Assembly: GCF_003049725.1 (NCBI RefSeq)
Contig: NZ_QAGM01000004.1
Span: 62,001-126,000 of the forward strand
Length of the DNA stretch: 64,000 nucleotides
Source: Oceanimonas marisflavi
GTDB lineage: Bacteria > Pseudomonadota > Gammaproteobacteria > Enterobacterales > Aeromonadaceae
Direction: 5' to 3'
This document shows, piece by piece, positions 46,285 through 56,206 of this stretch. Both the position numbers and the translations under genes were made by a program. Position 1 is the stretch's first letter. The number at the start of each line of letters is the position of its first letter. A model generated the notes under the pieces. The model was not told the origin of the DNA. It saw nothing but the letters and a program-made list of their open reading frames with translations, and ran no database searches.

Positions 46285-47802
46285 ATGTACTCACGCAAAC
46301 CCTTTTATCTGATCGTGGCGGCCCTGTTCCTGGTGGGCCTGGCGCTGATGCTGCACCGTCATTTCGTGTATGAAGTGCCCTGGCTGCCCGGCGAAAAGCG
46401 CCAGATCTGGTCGGTGGAAGCCAAGGTGGAATTTGAGGCCGATGGCCGCCCGGTGAAGGCATCCCTGGCCATTCCCGGCAGCCAGCCCGGCTTTACCCTG
46501 ATGAACGAGTCCGCCGCCTCTCCCGGTTATGGCCTCTCCTTTGTGCAATCCGAAGACGGCGGCAGCCGGGCCGAATGGTCCATTCGCTCCGCCTCCGGCC
46601 ATCAGGAGCTGTATTACAAGGTCGACATGATGCTCGATCCCTTTGCCAAGGGTCCTCTTGGCAATGTGCCGCCCCAGGTCACCACCGTGGAGGTGGCCGA
46701 GCCCTACGCCACCGCCATGGATCAGGTGCTGACCCTGGCCGAAGAACGCTCGTCCGACGGCATTACCCTGACCCGGGAGCTGCTCAAGGAGCTGGGCAGC
46801 GGCGGCCAGAACGCCGAGCTGCTGGCTCAGTACAAGCAGTCCGGCCCCCTGCTGGTGGATATGCTGCACCGGGCCGGGGTGCCGGCGCGGTTGCTGAAAG
46901 GCCTGCAACTGGAAGATGGCCGCCGCCGGCAGCGGCTGGTGGACGTGGTGCAGGTGTTTGACGGCGAGCGTTACGACATCTTCAACCCGGCCACCGGCGA
47001 GCAGGGCCGCCTGGAAAACCTGCTGCTGTGGGAGTACCACTCGGCACCGGTGCTGGATCTGGTGGGCGCCAGCAATTCCCGGGTCAGTTTCTCCATGCTG
47101 GAGCAGGAGCAGCCGGTGAACGTGGCCCTGGCCAAGAAGTTTGATCAGCCCGACTGGATCAACGTGTCACTCTATAACCTGCCGCTGGAAGAGCAGGCCC
47201 TGTTCAAGGGCATATTGCTTATTCCCATCGGCGTGCTGGCGGTGGTGTTCCTGCGCATTATTGTGGGGGTGAAAACCTCGGGCACCTTTATGCCGGTGCT
47301 GATCGCCATGGCCTTTATTCAGACCAGCCTGCTCACCGGCCTGGTGGGCTTTCTGCTGATCGTGGGCACCGGTCTGGTGCTGCGCTCCTACCTGTCGCAC
47401 CTCAACCTGCTGCTGGTGGCGCGAATATCGGCGGTGATCATCATGGTTATCGGCATGATCGGCTTTTTCAGCATCATCGCCTATCAGCTGGGCCTGACCG
47501 AGGGCATGAAGATCACCTTCTTCCCCATGATCATTCTGGCCTGGACCATAGAGCGCATGTCGGTGCTGTGGGAAGAGGAAGGCCCGAAGGAAGTGATCAA
47601 GCAGGGCGGTGGCTCCCTGGTGGTGGCGGTGATGGCGTTTCTGGCCATGAACAACGAGCTGATCCGTCACCTGACCTTCAACTTCCTCGGCCTGCAGCTG
47701 ATCGTGATGGCAGCGGTGCTGCTGCTGGGTAACTACACCGGCTATCGCCTGACCGAGCTCAAGCGCTTCAAGCCCCTGGTGGACGAGCTGAAACATGATT
47801 AA
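46285..47802 (+). CDS. Inactive transglutaminase-like protein with 7TM C-terminal domain
   Basis: A 505-aa membrane protein. A first transmembrane helix (about 7-27) is followed by a periplasmic transglutaminase-like domain (about 30-290; no catalytic Cys triad seen) and about seven hydrophobic segments from residue 310 (FKGILLIPIGVLAVVFLRII, GTFMPVLIAMAFIQTSLLTG, and further). Standard names are 'inactive transglutaminase fused to 7 transmembrane helices'. It lies 5 bp after the retropepsin-like gene and overlaps the ATP-grasp gene by 8 bp, so the three are co-translated. Confidence 0.88.
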   Translation: MYSRKPFYLIVAALFLVGLALMLHRHFVYEVPWLPGEKRQIWSVEAKVEFEADGRPVKASLAIPGSQPGFTLMNESAASPGYGLSFVQSEDGGSRAEWSIRSASGHQELYYKVDMMLDPFAKGPLGNVPPQVTTVEVAEPYATAMDQVLTLAEERSSDGITLTRELLKELGSGGQNAELLAQYKQSGPLLVDMLHRAGVPARLLKGLQLEDGRRRQRLVDVVQVFDGERYDIFNPATGEQGRLENLLLWEYHSAPVLDLVGASNSRVSFSMLEQEQPVNVALAKKFDQPDWINVSLYNLPLEEQALFKGILLIPIGVLAVVFLRIIVGVKTSGTFMPVLIAMAFIQTSLLTGLVGFLLIVGTGLVLRSYLSHLNLLLVARISAVIIMVIGMIGFFSIIAYQLGLTEGMKITFFPMIILAWTIERMSVLWEEEGPKEVIKQGGGSLVVAVMAFLAMNNELIRHLTFNFLGLQLIVMAAVLLLGNYTGYRLTELKRFKPLVDELKHD

Positions 47803-48766
47803 GAACCTGCTGGCCAAATACGCCTCGCCCTTTGAACTGGGCCGCCACGGCATTATGGGCATGAACCGGCGCAATATTTCCTACATCAGCCGCTACAATC
47901 CGAGGCGGCTGTATCCGCTGGTGGACAACAAGCTCAAAACCAAGCAAATCGCTCTGGATGCCGGCGTGACCGTGCCGGAGCTGGTGGGGGTGATCGAATA
48001 TCAGCACCAGGTGGCGCACCTGTGGGACATGGTCAAGGAGTGGCCAGGCTTCTGCATCAAGCCCGCCAAGGGCTCCGGCGGCAAGGGCATTACGGTGATC
48101 GTGGATCACGATCGCCAGAGCTTTACCAAGCCCAGCGGCAAGGCCGAGACCATTGAAGATCTGGAGCGCCATGTGTCCAACATTCTGGCCGGGCTTTACT
48201 CTCTGGGCGGCAAGCCGGACGTGGCGCTGATTGAAGCCCTGATCAACTTCGACGATGTGTTTGACGGCTTCTCCTATGAAGGCGTGCCCGACACTCGCGT
48301 GATCGTGTTCCGGGGCTTTCCCATCATGGCCATGATGCGGCTGTCTACCCAGGCCTCCGACGGCAAGGCCAACCTGCACCAGGGCGCCGTGGGCGTGGGC
48401 CTCGACATCAACACCGGCCGGGCCATTCGGGCCGTGCAGTTCAACGCGCCGGTGCGCCACCATCCGGACACCGGGCGGGATCTGTTTGAGCTGAAGGTGC
48501 CCTACTGGGAGCAGCTGCTCAACCTGTCGTCGTCCTGCTACGAGATGTCGGGGCTGGGCTATATCGGCACCGACATGGTGCTCGACAAGCAAAAGGGCCC
48601 CATGTTGCTGGAGCTGAATGCCCGCCCCGGCCTGGCGATACAGACCGCCAACGCCGCCGGTCTGGTGCCGCGGCTGCGCAAGATTGAAAAGCTCGGCCGC
48701 AAGATCACCCTGACCCCGGACGAGCGCGTGGCCTTCTCCCGCAAGGAGTTCGCCAGCGAGTTGTAA
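47795..48766 (+). CDS. RimK-related alpha-L-glutamate ligase-like ATP-grasp protein
   Basis: A 323-aa ATP-grasp ligase. N-terminal segment GIMGMNRRNISYISRYNPRRLYPLVDNKLKTK, the ATP-binding loop KPAKGSGGKGITVI (about 89-102), and the metal/ATP ligands near the C-terminus in LLELNARPGLAIQ. The family joins amino acids to a carboxylate acceptor. The acceptor for this clade is not known. It is the last gene of the unit and ends before a bidirectional terminator. Confidence 0.88.
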   Translation: MIKNLLAKYASPFELGRHGIMGMNRRNISYISRYNPRRLYPLVDNKLKTKQIALDAGVTVPELVGVIEYQHQVAHLWDMVKEWPGFCIKPAKGSGGKGITVIVDHDRQSFTKPSGKAETIEDLERHVSNILAGLYSLGGKPDVALIEALINFDDVFDGFSYEGVPDTRVIVFRGFPIMAMMRLSTQASDGKANLHQGAVGVGLDINTGRAIRAVQFNAPVRHHPDTGRDLFELKVPYWEQLLNLSSSCYEMSGLGYIGTDMVLDKQKGPMLLELNARPGLAIQTANAAGLVPRLRKIEKLGRKITLTPDERVAFSRKEFASEL

Positions 48767-48772
48767 AAGTTC

Positions 48773-48800
48773 GTGAGGGGTGAGGTGTCCGGAGTGAGGA
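48773..48800. repeat. GTGAGGN heptad array after the ATP-grasp gene
   Basis: GTGAGGG, GTGAGGT, GTCCGGA, GTGAGGA in strict 7-bp register (48773-48800); the inverted form (ACACCTCAC... CCCTCACCCCTCAC) lies at about 48852-48883 on the other side of the terminator. Confidence 0.75.
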
Positions 48801-48804
48801 GATA

Positions 48805-48838
48805 AAAACGGCGCCGGGGTTAAGCCCGGCGCCGTTTT
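48805..48838. terminator. Bidirectional terminator between the ATP-grasp gene and rluB
   Basis: A 14-bp perfect stem AAAACGGCGCCGGG/CCCGGCGCCGTTTT (48805-48818 with 48825-48838) with a 6-nt loop in a convergent gap. Confidence 0.92.
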
Positions 48839-48887
48839 ATTTTATGCGTTTACACCTCACGGGGTTTCCCCCTCACCCCTCACGGGT

Positions 48888-49823
48888 TTACAACCGCGTT
48901 TTGCGCTTTTGCCGCTGACCCGGCTTGGGGCCCTGGCCGCGGGAGCCGGTGGGGGCCGGCTTTTTCGGCGCAGCGCCGGTGCCGGCACCCTTGACCCGGG
49001 TGTTGTGCTTGCGCACCGCCTTGCGAATGCGGGCCACCTGCTTGTAGCGATCCGGAGCATTCACGTCCACCTTGCTTTCCTGCTCCGGGGCCAGGCCCAC
49101 TTCCTTGCGCAGGTAGTTCACCTGCTCCAGCGGCAGCTCGGCCCAGCCGCCCCGGGGCAGATTCTTGGGCATGTCGATCTTGCCATAGCGCACCCGCATC
49201 AGCCGGCTTACCTGCACGCCCTGGGATTCCCACAGCCGGCGTACTTCCCGATTACGGCCTTCCTTCAGGGTCACATGGAACCAGAGGTTCATGCCCTCGC
49301 CACCTGTGTATTTCAGGGTTTCAAAGCGGGCCTCGCCGTCTTCCAGCATCACGCCCTTGCGCAGCCGCTGCAGCATGGCCTCGTTCACTTCGCCAAATAC
49401 CCGCACCGCGTATTCCCGGTCAATTTCATGACGGGGGTGCATCAGCCGGTTGGCCAGCTCACCATCGGTGGTAAACAGCAGCAGGCCGGAGGTGTTCACG
49501 TCCAGCCGGCCCACCGCCACCCAGCGGGCGCCCTGCAGCCTTGGCAGACGATCAAATACCGTGGGGCGTCCTTCCGGATCCTTGCGCGTGCTTACCTCGC
49601 CTTCCGGCTTGTGATAGGCCAGCACCCGGCACACGATATCGCTTTCGGCCTGAGTTTCCACCAGATGGCCATCCACGCGAATTTGCTCGTTGCCGGCCAC
49701 CCGGTCACCCAGTACCGCCACCTTGCCGTTCACGCTGACTCTGCCCTGGCTGATCAGACCCTCGATTTCCCGGCGCGAGCCCTTGCCGGCCCGGGCCAGC
49801 ACTTTTTGCAGTTTTTCAGTCAT
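48888..49823 (-). CDS. rluB: 23S rRNA pseudouridine 2605 synthase RluB
   Basis: A 311-aa RsuA/RluB-type pseudouridine synthase. S4 domain ([21 protein letters not shown]), catalytic Asp in [18 protein letters not shown] (about residue 107), [11 protein letters not shown] and a basic, disordered C-terminal tail (from about 250, Lys/Arg/Pro/Gly-rich) typical of RluB. I chose the ATG at 49823; a GTG at 49832, directly after the yciO stop, is in frame. Probably co-transcribed with yciO. Confidence 0.94.
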   Translation of the reverse strand: MTEKLQKVLARAGKGSRREIEGLISQGRVSVNGKVAVLGDRVAGNEQIRVDGHLVETQAESDIVCRVLAYHKPEGEVSTRKDPEGRPTVFDRLPRLQGARWVAVGRLDVNTSGLLLFTTDGELANRLMHPRHEIDREYAVRVFGEVNEAMLQRLRKGVMLEDGEARFETLKYTGGEGMNLWFHVTLKEGRNREVRRLWESQGVQVSRLMRVRYGKIDMPKNLPRGGWAELPLEQVNYLRKEVGLAPEQESKVDVNAPDRYKQVARIRKAVRKHNTRVKGAGTGAAPKKPAPTGSRGQGPKPGQRQKRKTRL

Positions 49824-49832
49824 GTCGTTCAC

Positions 49833-50453
49833 TTATTCAAAAGGGGTGAGATCGCCCGCGCCTTCGCGCACGATCACCGGGGTGTCGTCATACAGGTCCA
49901 CTACCGTGGTGGGCCTGGAGTCGATCACACCGCCGTCGATGATCAGATCCACCACCTTCTCCAGCCGGTTGCGGATCTCAAAAGGGTCATATTCCGCCTC
50001 GGTTTCGCCGGGCAAAATCAGGCTGCAGGACATCATGGGCTCGCCCAAGGCCTCAAGCAGCGCCAGACTGATGGCATGATCCGGCACTCGCAGACCAATG
50101 GTCTTGCGCTTGGGGTTCTGCAGCCGCTTGGGCACTTCCTTGGTGGCCCGCAAAATAAAGGTGTAGGCACCCGGCGTGTTGTTTTTCATCAGCCGGAAAG
50201 CGCCGTTGTCGACCCGGGCGTAGGCAGACAGCTCGGACAAGTCCCGGCACACCAGGGTGAAGTTGTGATCCTTGTCGATCTGGCGAATACGACAGATACG
50301 CTCCATGGCGTTCTTGTCGCCCAGCAGGCAGCCGATGGCATAACCCGAGTCGGTGGGGTACACCACCACGCCGCCCTGGCGCACAATAGCCACGGCCTGG
50401 TTGATCAGCCGTGGTTGAGGGTTGTCTGGATGAATTTCAAAAAACTGACTCAT
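49833..50453 (-). CDS. yciO: YciO family Sua5/TsaC-like protein
   Basis: A 206-aa protein of the Sua5-YciO-YrdC family with GGVVVYPTDSGYAIGCLLGDKNAMERICRIR (about 27-57), which matches the ATP/threonylcarbamoyl fold. The family includes the tRNA t6A enzyme TsaC, but YciO-type paralogs are usually distinct in role. It lies between rnm and rluB, the arrangement conserved near trp in enterics. Confidence 0.92.
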   Translation of the reverse strand: MSQFFEIHPDNPQPRLINQAVAIVRQGGVVVYPTDSGYAIGCLLGDKNAMERICRIRQIDKDHNFTLVCRDLSELSAYARVDNGAFRLMKNNTPGAYTFILRATKEVPKRLQNPKRKTIGLRVPDHAISLALLEALGEPMMSCSLILPGETEAEYDPFEIRNRLEKVVDLIIDGGVIDSRPTTVVDLYDDTPVIVREGAGDLTPFE

Positions 50454-50471
50454 GATTCCTCCCGGAATGAT

Positions 50472-51296
50472 TTACAGAAAGCGCTCCCATACGGGGGTCG
50501 CCTCTTTGGGCAGCCACAACTGGCGGCCCAGCTCCCGCCACTGGCTAGGAAAATGAAAGTCGGAGCCTACGGACGCAGCCAGGCCATATTCCTTGCTCCA
50601 CTTGCCAAGGGTGGCACGTTCCTGCGGACTTTGCTGCGCCATGGACACTTCCATGGCATCGCCGCCGGCCTCGGCAAACGCCGTAAGCATGTTGCGAATC
50701 CACTTGTTCGACAGATCGTAGCGGGTGGGGTGCGCCAGCACCGCCACCCCGCCCGCCGCCTGTATGGTACCGATGGCGTCCTCAAGGGAGCACCAGTCCG
50801 GCGGCGCATAGCCGGTGTTGCCCCGGCTCAGAAACTTTTTGAATACCTTGCCCATGGAGTCGGCCGCGCCCTGTTCCAGCAGCCAGCGCGCCATGTGGGT
50901 GCGGGTAATGGCGGCCTCGCCGGCAATGGCTTTCGCGCCCTCGTAGGCACCCGGGTAACGGGCTTTTTCCAGCCGTTCGCTCATTAACCGGGCTCGGGCA
51001 TCGCGGCGGGCGGCCTGGTCGGCAAGCAGCTGCGTAAGCCCTGAGTGCGCCGGATCCAGGTTCAGCCCCACCACATGAATCTCCTTGTGCTGCCACAGCG
51101 CCGAGATCTCCACTCCGGCTATCAGCCGAATACCATGCTCGTCGGCGGCGGCCTGCGCCTCGGCCAGCCCCGCCACCGTGTCGTGGTCGGTCAACGCCAG
51201 CACATCCACCTCCTTTTCGGCGGCCCGGGCCAGCAGTTCACCGGGGCTCAGGCTGCCGTCGGAGGCGGTGGAATGGCTGTGCAGGTCAATGCGCAT
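50472..51296 (-). CDS. rnm: PHP-domain 5'-3' exoribonuclease (RNase AM / YciV)
   Basis: A 274-aa PHP phosphoesterase. Metal ligands are seen in MRIDLHSHSTASDG (His6, His8, Asp), LTDHDTVAG, GVEISAL, and VLAHPTRY and SVGSDFHFPSQW near the end. In E. coli YciV/RNase AM matures 5' ends of small and ribosomal RNAs. It is divergent from the trp operon, a position kept from E. coli (yciV-trpL). Confidence 0.93.
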   Translation of the reverse strand: MRIDLHSHSTASDGSLSPGELLARAAEKEVDVLALTDHDTVAGLAEAQAAADEHGIRLIAGVEISALWQHKEIHVVGLNLDPAHSGLTQLLADQAARRDARARLMSERLEKARYPGAYEGAKAIAGEAAITRTHMARWLLEQGAADSMGKVFKKFLSRGNTGYAPPDWCSLEDAIGTIQAAGGVAVLAHPTRYDLSNKWIRNMLTAFAEAGGDAMEVSMAQQSPQERATLGKWSKEYGLAASVGSDFHFPSQWRELGRQLWLPKEATPVWERFL

Positions 51297-51316
51297 AAAA
51301 AATCCTGTGGTCGGGC

Positions 51317-51345
51317 TTGACTTGGCACCGCAAATATCGTTTAAC
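51317..51345 (+). promoter_or_regulatory. Promoter of the trp operon
   Basis: TTGACT (51317-51322), 17-bp spacer, TTTAAC (51340-51345). A similar TTAACT -10 is known at E. coli trpP. Transcription would begin about 25 bp before trpL. Confidence 0.75.
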
Positions 51346-51380
51346 TGTATCCAGTTTTTCGATTAGCGAGATTGAGCGCC

Positions 51381-51431
51381 ATGTTGCAGCAAACTTCCAC
51401 TCTGACCATTTGGTGGTGGCACACTCCCTGA
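51381..51431 (+). CDS. trpL: trp operon leader peptide
   Basis: A 16-codon reading frame, MLQQTSTLTIWWWHTP, with three consecutive Trp codons (51411-51419) near its end. Ribosome stalling at these codons when Trp-tRNA is scarce would favour an antiterminator over the hairpin 46 bp downstream of the stop codon. This is classic attenuation, and the Trp count is one higher than the two in E. coli TrpL. Confidence 0.93.
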   Translation: MLQQTSTLTIWWWHTP

Positions 51432-51476
51432 AGCGGGTGTGATTTGCTGTATTCGTTCAACAGTCTCAGCGAACAT

Positions 51477-51505
51477 AAAAGCCCGCAACTCTGCGGGCTT
51501 TTTTA
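51477..51505 (+). terminator. trp attenuator
   Basis: Stem AGCCCGCA/TGCGGGCT (51480-51487 with 51492-51499, ACTC loop) followed by six T residues. Part of its left arm can pair with upstream leader sequence such as GCGGGTGTG (51434-51442), which would act as the antiterminator. Confidence 0.92.
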
Positions 51506-51527
51506 TTATCCAGTAAAAGGTGATGCG

Positions 51528-51662
51528 ATGAAACCGACCTCTTTCATTTTTTGGCGATGGCAACCCGAAAACCGGCCTGTTCAGCAACCGGCATTCGCGT
51601 CCGTCACCGACGACGACATTGCCAGCCAGGTCATCAGACAGATCCCTGATGATCAGCATTAA
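51528..51662 (+). CDS. Small ORF between the trp attenuator and trpE
   Basis: A 44-codon frame starting MKPTSFIFWRWQPENRPV and ending RQIPDDQH, with AAAAGGTGA placed 5-6 bp before the ATG. It lies after the attenuator and 17 bp before trpE, so any translation would follow operon read-through and could couple into trpE. I do not recognise a family. The N-terminal FIFWRW is hydrophobic/aromatic; the C-terminal part is acidic. It contains two Trp codons. Coding status is uncertain but the ribosome site and spacing are good. Confidence 0.55.
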   Translation: MKPTSFIFWRWQPENRPVQQPAFASVTDDDIASQVIRQIPDDQH

Positions 51663-51679
51663 CACATAAGGAATACCCC

Positions 51680-53227
51680 ATGGCGCAAGGTCAGCTCCAC
51701 GTTCTATTGCAAGATGCACCCTACACCGATGATCCTCTGGCGTTATACGCCGCCCTCAGCCAGCCCGGCGACAACAGCCTGCTGCTGGAATCCGCCGAAA
51801 TAGACACCAAGGCGGGCACCCAAAGCCTGCTGATGCTCGATGCCTGTGTGCGTCTGGTGTGCCGGGGCCGGGAAGTTACCCTCACCGCCCTTAATGCCAA
51901 CGGCCTGCCCGCCCTTGAGCTGATAGCCAGTGAGCTGGGGGGCAAACGCACCAACACCCAGCTTACCGTGACCCTGGCCGAGGCCGACGCCGACCAGGAT
52001 GAAGACAGCCGCCTGAAAGCCGCTTCCGTACTGGAAACCATTCGGCTTATTCTCACCCGCTTTACCGCCGACAAGGGCCAGCAGTACCTGTTTATGGGCG
52101 GCACCTTCGCCTACGACCTGATTGCCTCCTTTGAGCGCCTGCCCGAGGTGGCCGAGGGCATCAACCACTGCCCCGACTTCTGTTTCTATCTGGCGGAAAC
52201 CCTGATCACCCTGGATCACGTAAAAGAGCAGTGCCATCTGGCCGCCTGCGCCTTTGACCCCGCCGAGCAGGCGCGGCTGCAGACCCGCCTGACCGCGCTG
52301 GCCGCCGCCTGTGGCGAACGCCATGCCAGCCCCGAGGCCGAGTCTGGCCTGAGCGGCAAGGTCACAGCCAGCAAGAGCGATGCCGAATTTCGCGCCGACG
52401 TGGAGCGGCTCAAGGGCAATATTGTGGCCGGTGACATCTTTCAGGTGGTGCCGTCCCGCTGTTTTACCCTGCCCTGCCCCAGTCCCTTGGCGGCCTATGG
52501 CAAACTCAAGCAGACCAACCCCAGCCCCTACATGTTCTATGTGAACGATGAAGACTTTATTCTGTTTGGCGCCAGCCCCGAGAGCTCGGTGAAGTTTGAC
52601 CATCACAGCCGCCAGGTGGAGATGTATCCCATTGCCGGCACCCGCCGCCGTGGCTTTAACCCGGACGGCAGCATCAACCTGGATCTGGACGGCCGCATCG
52701 AGCTGGATCTGCGCCAGGACGAAAAGGAAACCGCCGAGCACCTGATGCTGGTGGATCTGGCCCGCAACGACATCGCCCGCATCAGCGAGCCCGGCAGCCG
52801 CTATGTAAAGGATCTGCTGAGCGTGGACCGCTACAGCCATGTGATGCACCTGGTGTCCCGCGTGGTAGGCACATTGCGCGCCGATCTCGACGCCCTGCAC
52901 GGCTATCAGGCCTGCATGAACATGGGCACCCTTACCGGCGCCCCCAAAATTCGCGCCAGCGAGCTGATCCGCGAGGTGGAAGGCCAGCGCCGGGGCAGCT
53001 ACGGCGGCGCCGTGGGTTACGTCAACGGCCTGGGCGACATGGACACCTGCATCGTGATCCGCTCCGCCTTTGTAAGCCAGGGGCTGGCCCATGTGCAGGC
53101 CGGCGCCGGCGTGGTGTATGACTCGGACCCGCAGTCGGAAGCCGACGAAACCCGCAACAAGGCGGCGGCGGTACTGAACGCCATCGCCCTGTCCCACGGC
53201 ACCACACTGGCGGAGGTGAGCTCATGA
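51680..53227 (+). CDS. trpE: Anthranilate synthase component I
   Basis: A 515-aa chorismate-utilising enzyme that forms anthranilate with TrpG. The Trp feedback site is seen in SLLLESAEI (about residues 33-41), and the catalytic region includes [23 protein letters not shown], and [15 protein letters not shown]. First structural gene of the operon; AAGGAA precedes the ATG. It overlaps trpG by 4 bp. Confidence 0.98.
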   Translation: MAQGQLHVLLQDAPYTDDPLALYAALSQPGDNSLLLESAEIDTKAGTQSLLMLDACVRLVCRGREVTLTALNANGLPALELIASELGGKRTNTQLTVTLAEADADQDEDSRLKAASVLETIRLILTRFTADKGQQYLFMGGTFAYDLIASFERLPEVAEGINHCPDFCFYLAETLITLDHVKEQCHLAACAFDPAEQARLQTRLTALAAACGERHASPEAESGLSGKVTASKSDAEFRADVERLKGNIVAGDIFQVVPSRCFTLPCPSPLAAYGKLKQTNPSPYMFYVNDEDFILFGASPESSVKFDHHSRQVEMYPIAGTRRRGFNPDGSINLDLDGRIELDLRQDEKETAEHLMLVDLARNDIARISEPGSRYVKDLLSVDRYSHVMHLVSRVVGTLRADLDALHGYQACMNMGTLTGAPKIRASELIREVEGQRRGSYGGAVGYVNGLGDMDTCIVIRSAFVSQGLAHVQAGAGVVYDSDPQSEADETRNKAAAVLNAIALSHGTTLAEVSS

Positions 53228-53820
53228 GCCAGACCATTTTCCTGCTCGATAACTACGACTCCTTTACCTACAACCTGGTGGATCAGTTCCGCGCCCTCGG
53301 TGCCACCGTGAACATTTACCGCAACACAGTGCCGGTGGCCCAGCTGCTCACCGCCATGGAGCAGGCGGAGAACCCGGTGCTGGTGCTCTCCCCCGGTCCG
53401 GGCAAGCCCGCCGACGCCGGCAATATGCCAGCGCTGATTAAAGAATGCCTGGGCCGCTTTCCCATCCTGGGCATCTGCCTCGGCCATCAGGCCCTGGTGC
53501 AGCACTACGGCGGCCGAGTGGAAAGCGCCGGCGAAATCAAGCACGGCAAAAGCTCGCTGATCAGCCACAGCGGTGAAGGTGTATTTGCCAACCTTGCCAA
53601 CCCGCTGCCGGTGGCCCGTTACCACTCGCTGGTGGGCACCGCCATCCCTGCCGGCCTGGAGGTGATTGCCGACTTCAACGGCATGACCATGGCGGTGCAG
53701 GACCAAAGCAACCGGGTGCTGGGCTTTCAGTTTCATCCCGAATCCATCATGACCACGGACGGGGCCCGCCTGCTGGCCCAGAGTCTGGAATGTATTACCA
53801 ACAAGGAGAACGCCGCATGA
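53224..53820 (+). CDS. trpG: Anthranilate synthase component II (glutamine amidotransferase)
   Basis: A 198-aa class I glutamine amidotransferase. Catalytic Cys in [15 protein letters not shown] (about 86) and His-Glu in [15 protein letters not shown] (about 174-176). Free-standing, unlike the TrpG-TrpD fusion of E. coli; this separate arrangement is the Vibrio/Aeromonas type. Overlaps trpE (ATGA) and trpD. Confidence 0.97.
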   Translation: MSQTIFLLDNYDSFTYNLVDQFRALGATVNIYRNTVPVAQLLTAMEQAENPVLVLSPGPGKPADAGNMPALIKECLGRFPILGICLGHQALVQHYGGRVESAGEIKHGKSSLISHSGEGVFANLANPLPVARYHSLVGTAIPAGLEVIADFNGMTMAVQDQSNRVLGFQFHPESIMTTDGARLLAQSLECITNKENAA

Positions 53821-54824
53821 ATCAGGCCATGGAGCAACTTTACCGGGGAGAACACATCAGCCGGGAGCAGGCCCACGCCCTGTTTGAGCAGGTGATGAGC
53901 GGCGACATGGATCCGATTGTGCTGTCTTCCCTGCTGACCGCGCTCAAGATAAAAGGCGAAACCTCCGACGAGATCGCCGGCGCCGCCAGCGCCCTGCTGG
54001 CCGCCGCCAAGCCCTTTCCCCGCCCAGACTACGCCTTTTGCGATATCGTTGGCACCGGCGGCGATGGCATGAACACCATTAACGTCTCCACCACCTCGGC
54101 ACTGGTGGCCGCCGCCTGTGGCATCAAGGTGGCCAAGCACGGCAACCGGGGCGTGTCGTCCAAGTCGGGCTCCTCCGATCTGCTGGAGCAGCTCGGCATT
54201 CGCCTGGATCTGAGTCCGGAACAGGCCCGCCGCTGCCTGGACGACACCAATGTGTGCTTTTTGTTTGCCCCTCACTACCACGGCGGCATTCGCCACGCCA
54301 TGCCGGTGCGCCAGGCCCTGAAAACCCGCACCATCTTTAACGTGCTGGGCCCGCTGATCAACCCGGCGCGCCCCAGCTTTATGCTGCTGGGGGTATACAG
54401 CCCGGCGCTGGTGCGCCCCATTGCCGACACCCTGGTGGCCATGGGCCTGACCCGCGGCATGGTGGTGCACGGCAGCGGCCTGGACGAAATTGCCATTCAC
54501 GGCACCACCCACATTGCCGAGATCAATGGCGACACCATTACCGAATATGACATCACCCCCGAAGAGCTGGGGCTGGAGCGCCACGACATCAGCGCCATTG
54601 TGGGCGGCGAGCCGGCGGAAAACCGCCGCATTACCGAGGCGCTGATGGCCGGTGAAGGCACCCTGGCCCAGCAGAGCGTGATTGCCATGAACGTGGCGCC
54701 GCTGCTGCTGATGAGCGGCCAGGTGGAAAACCTCAAGCAGGGCGTGGAGCGGGCGCTGTCCGTGTTAAGATCCGGCCATGCCATGGACGTGGTTAAACAA
54801 CTGGCGGAGTTGAGTCAATGCTGA
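53817..54824 (+). CDS. trpD: Anthranilate phosphoribosyltransferase
   Basis: A 335-aa enzyme that adds phosphoribose from PRPP to anthranilate. The PRPP loop is [17 protein letters not shown] (about 77-93), then [18 protein letters not shown] and [14 protein letters not shown] variant [13 protein letters not shown]. Start at the ATG at 53817, overlapping the trpG stop by 4 bp; the frame from 53790 is not conserved. Confidence 0.97.
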   Translation: MNQAMEQLYRGEHISREQAHALFEQVMSGDMDPIVLSSLLTALKIKGETSDEIAGAASALLAAAKPFPRPDYAFCDIVGTGGDGMNTINVSTTSALVAAACGIKVAKHGNRGVSSKSGSSDLLEQLGIRLDLSPEQARRCLDDTNVCFLFAPHYHGGIRHAMPVRQALKTRTIFNVLGPLINPARPSFMLLGVYSPALVRPIADTLVAMGLTRGMVVHGSGLDEIAIHGTTHIAEINGDTITEYDITPEELGLERHDISAIVGGEPAENRRITEALMAGEGTLAQQSVIAMNVAPLLLMSGQVENLKQGVERALSVLRSGHAMDVVKQLAELSQC

Positions 54825-56206
54825 ATACGGTGCTCGGCAAAATCGTTGCCGACAAAAAAATCTGGGTGCAGGAACGCAAGCAAAGCCAGCCGCTGGCGAG
54901 CTTTGAGGCTGGCCTCACCCCCAGTGATCGCCCCTTTGCCGAGGCCCTGGCCGCCGGCAAACCGGCCTTTATTCTGGAGTGTAAAAAAGCCTCGCCTTCC
55001 AAGGGGCTGATTCGGGAAGTATTTGATCTGGATGCCATTGCCGGCGTGTATGGCCGCTACGCCTCGGCCATTTCGGTGCTCACCGACGAGAAATACTTTC
55101 AGGGCCGCTTTGAGTTTGTCACTCGAGTGCGCAATCAGGTCACCCAGCCGGTGATCTGCAAGGACTTTATTATCGACCCCTATCAGATCAAGCTGGCCCG
55201 TCATCACCAGGCCGACGCCATTCTGCTGATGCTGTCGGTGCTGAACGACCAAGAGTATGCCGAGCTGGCGGCGGTGGCCGAGTCCCTTAACATGGGCGTG
55301 CTCACCGAAGTGATCGACGAGGACGAAGTGGCCCGCGCCCTCACCCTTGGCGCCAAAGTCATTGGCATCAACAACCGGGACTTGCGGGATCTCTCCATCG
55401 ATCTCGACCGCACCAGACGGCTGGCGGCGCTGATCCCCGACGACCGTATCGTGATTTCCGAGTCGGGCATTTATCACCACGGCCAGACCAAGGCGCTTTC
55501 GGCCCACGCCGACGGTTTTCTGGTGGGCAGTTCACTGATGGCAGAAGACGATCTGGACCTGGCGGTACGCCGGCTGATCCTGGGCGACAACAAGGTCTGT
55601 GGCCTGACGCGCCCCGAAGACGCCGCCGCCGCCCATGAGGCCGGCGCCGTCTATGGCGGCCTGATTTTTGTGGAAAAAAGCCCCCGTTGCGTGAACCTGG
55701 ATCAGGCCCGCAATGTGATGACCGGTGCCCCGCTCCACTATGTGGGCGTATTCCAGAACCAGCCGGTTGACGAGGTGGTTGCTACCACGCAGGAACTGAA
55801 CCTGGCCGCGGTGCAACTGCACGGTAACGAAGACGACGCCGTGATAGACCAGCTTAAAGCCCGGCTGCCCGGCGTGGCCATCTGGAAAGCGGTGGCGGTA
55901 AGCAACGAACTGCCGGCCCTGCCACAACACGCCGACCGGCTGCTGTTTGATACCAAATCCGGCAACCAGAGCGGCGGCACCGGCCTCGCCTTTGACTGGA
56001 GTCTGCTGAACAACATCGACAAGGCCAATGCCATGCTGGCCGGCGGACTCACTCCCGACAACGCCGCCACCGCCGCAGCGCAGGGCTGCCGCGGTCTGGA
56101 CTTTAACTCCGGCGTGGAAAGCGCCCCCGGCCACAAAGACGCCACCAAACTCAAGGCGGCCTTTGCCACCCTCAGACATTACGGACGCAGGACAACTACA
56201 CAATGA
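54818..56206 (+). CDS. trpCF: Bifunctional indole-3-glycerol-phosphate synthase / phosphoribosylanthranilate isomerase
   Basis: A 462-aa fusion of two TIM barrels. TrpC part (1 to about 255) with [15 protein letters not shown] and [11 protein letters not shown]; TrpF part (about 256-462) with [14 protein letters not shown] and [11 protein letters not shown]. Overlaps trpD by 7 bp. The fused state is usual in gammaproteobacteria. Confidence 0.97.
   Translation: MLNTVLGKIVADKKIWVQERKQSQPLASFEAGLTPSDRPFAEALAAGKPAFILECKKASPSKGLIREVFDLDAIAGVYGRYASAISVLTDEKYFQGRFEFVTRVRNQVTQPVICKDFIIDPYQIKLARHHQADAILLMLSVLNDQEYAELAAVAESLNMGVLTEVIDEDEVARALTLGAKVIGINNRDLRDLSIDLDRTRRLAALIPDDRIVISESGIYHHGQTKALSAHADGFLVGSSLMAEDDLDLAVRRLILGDNKVCGLTRPEDAAAAHEAGAVYGGLIFVEKSPRCVNLDQARNVMTGAPLHYVGVFQNQPVDEVVATTQELNLAAVQLHGNEDDAVIDQLKARLPGVAIWKAVAVSNELPALPQHADRLLFDTKSGNQSGGTGLAFDWSLLNNIDKANAMLAGGLTPDNAATAAAQGCRGLDFNSGVESAPGHKDATKLKAAFATLRHYGRRTTTQ

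Larger units (their letters stand above)
51297..51679. promoter_or_regulatory. trp leader region (overview)
   Basis: The 383-bp gap between rnm and trpE holds, in order, the trp promoter, the trpL leader peptide, an attenuator hairpin and a 44-codon small ORF, each listed below. I saw no clear TrpR dyad like the E. coli AACTAGTT site. Confidence 0.75.

Noticed and set aside
48909-50987. A 692-codon plus-strand ORF opposite rluB, yciO and rnm
   Set aside because: It crosses three well-supported genes antisense and has His/Gln-rich shadow composition.
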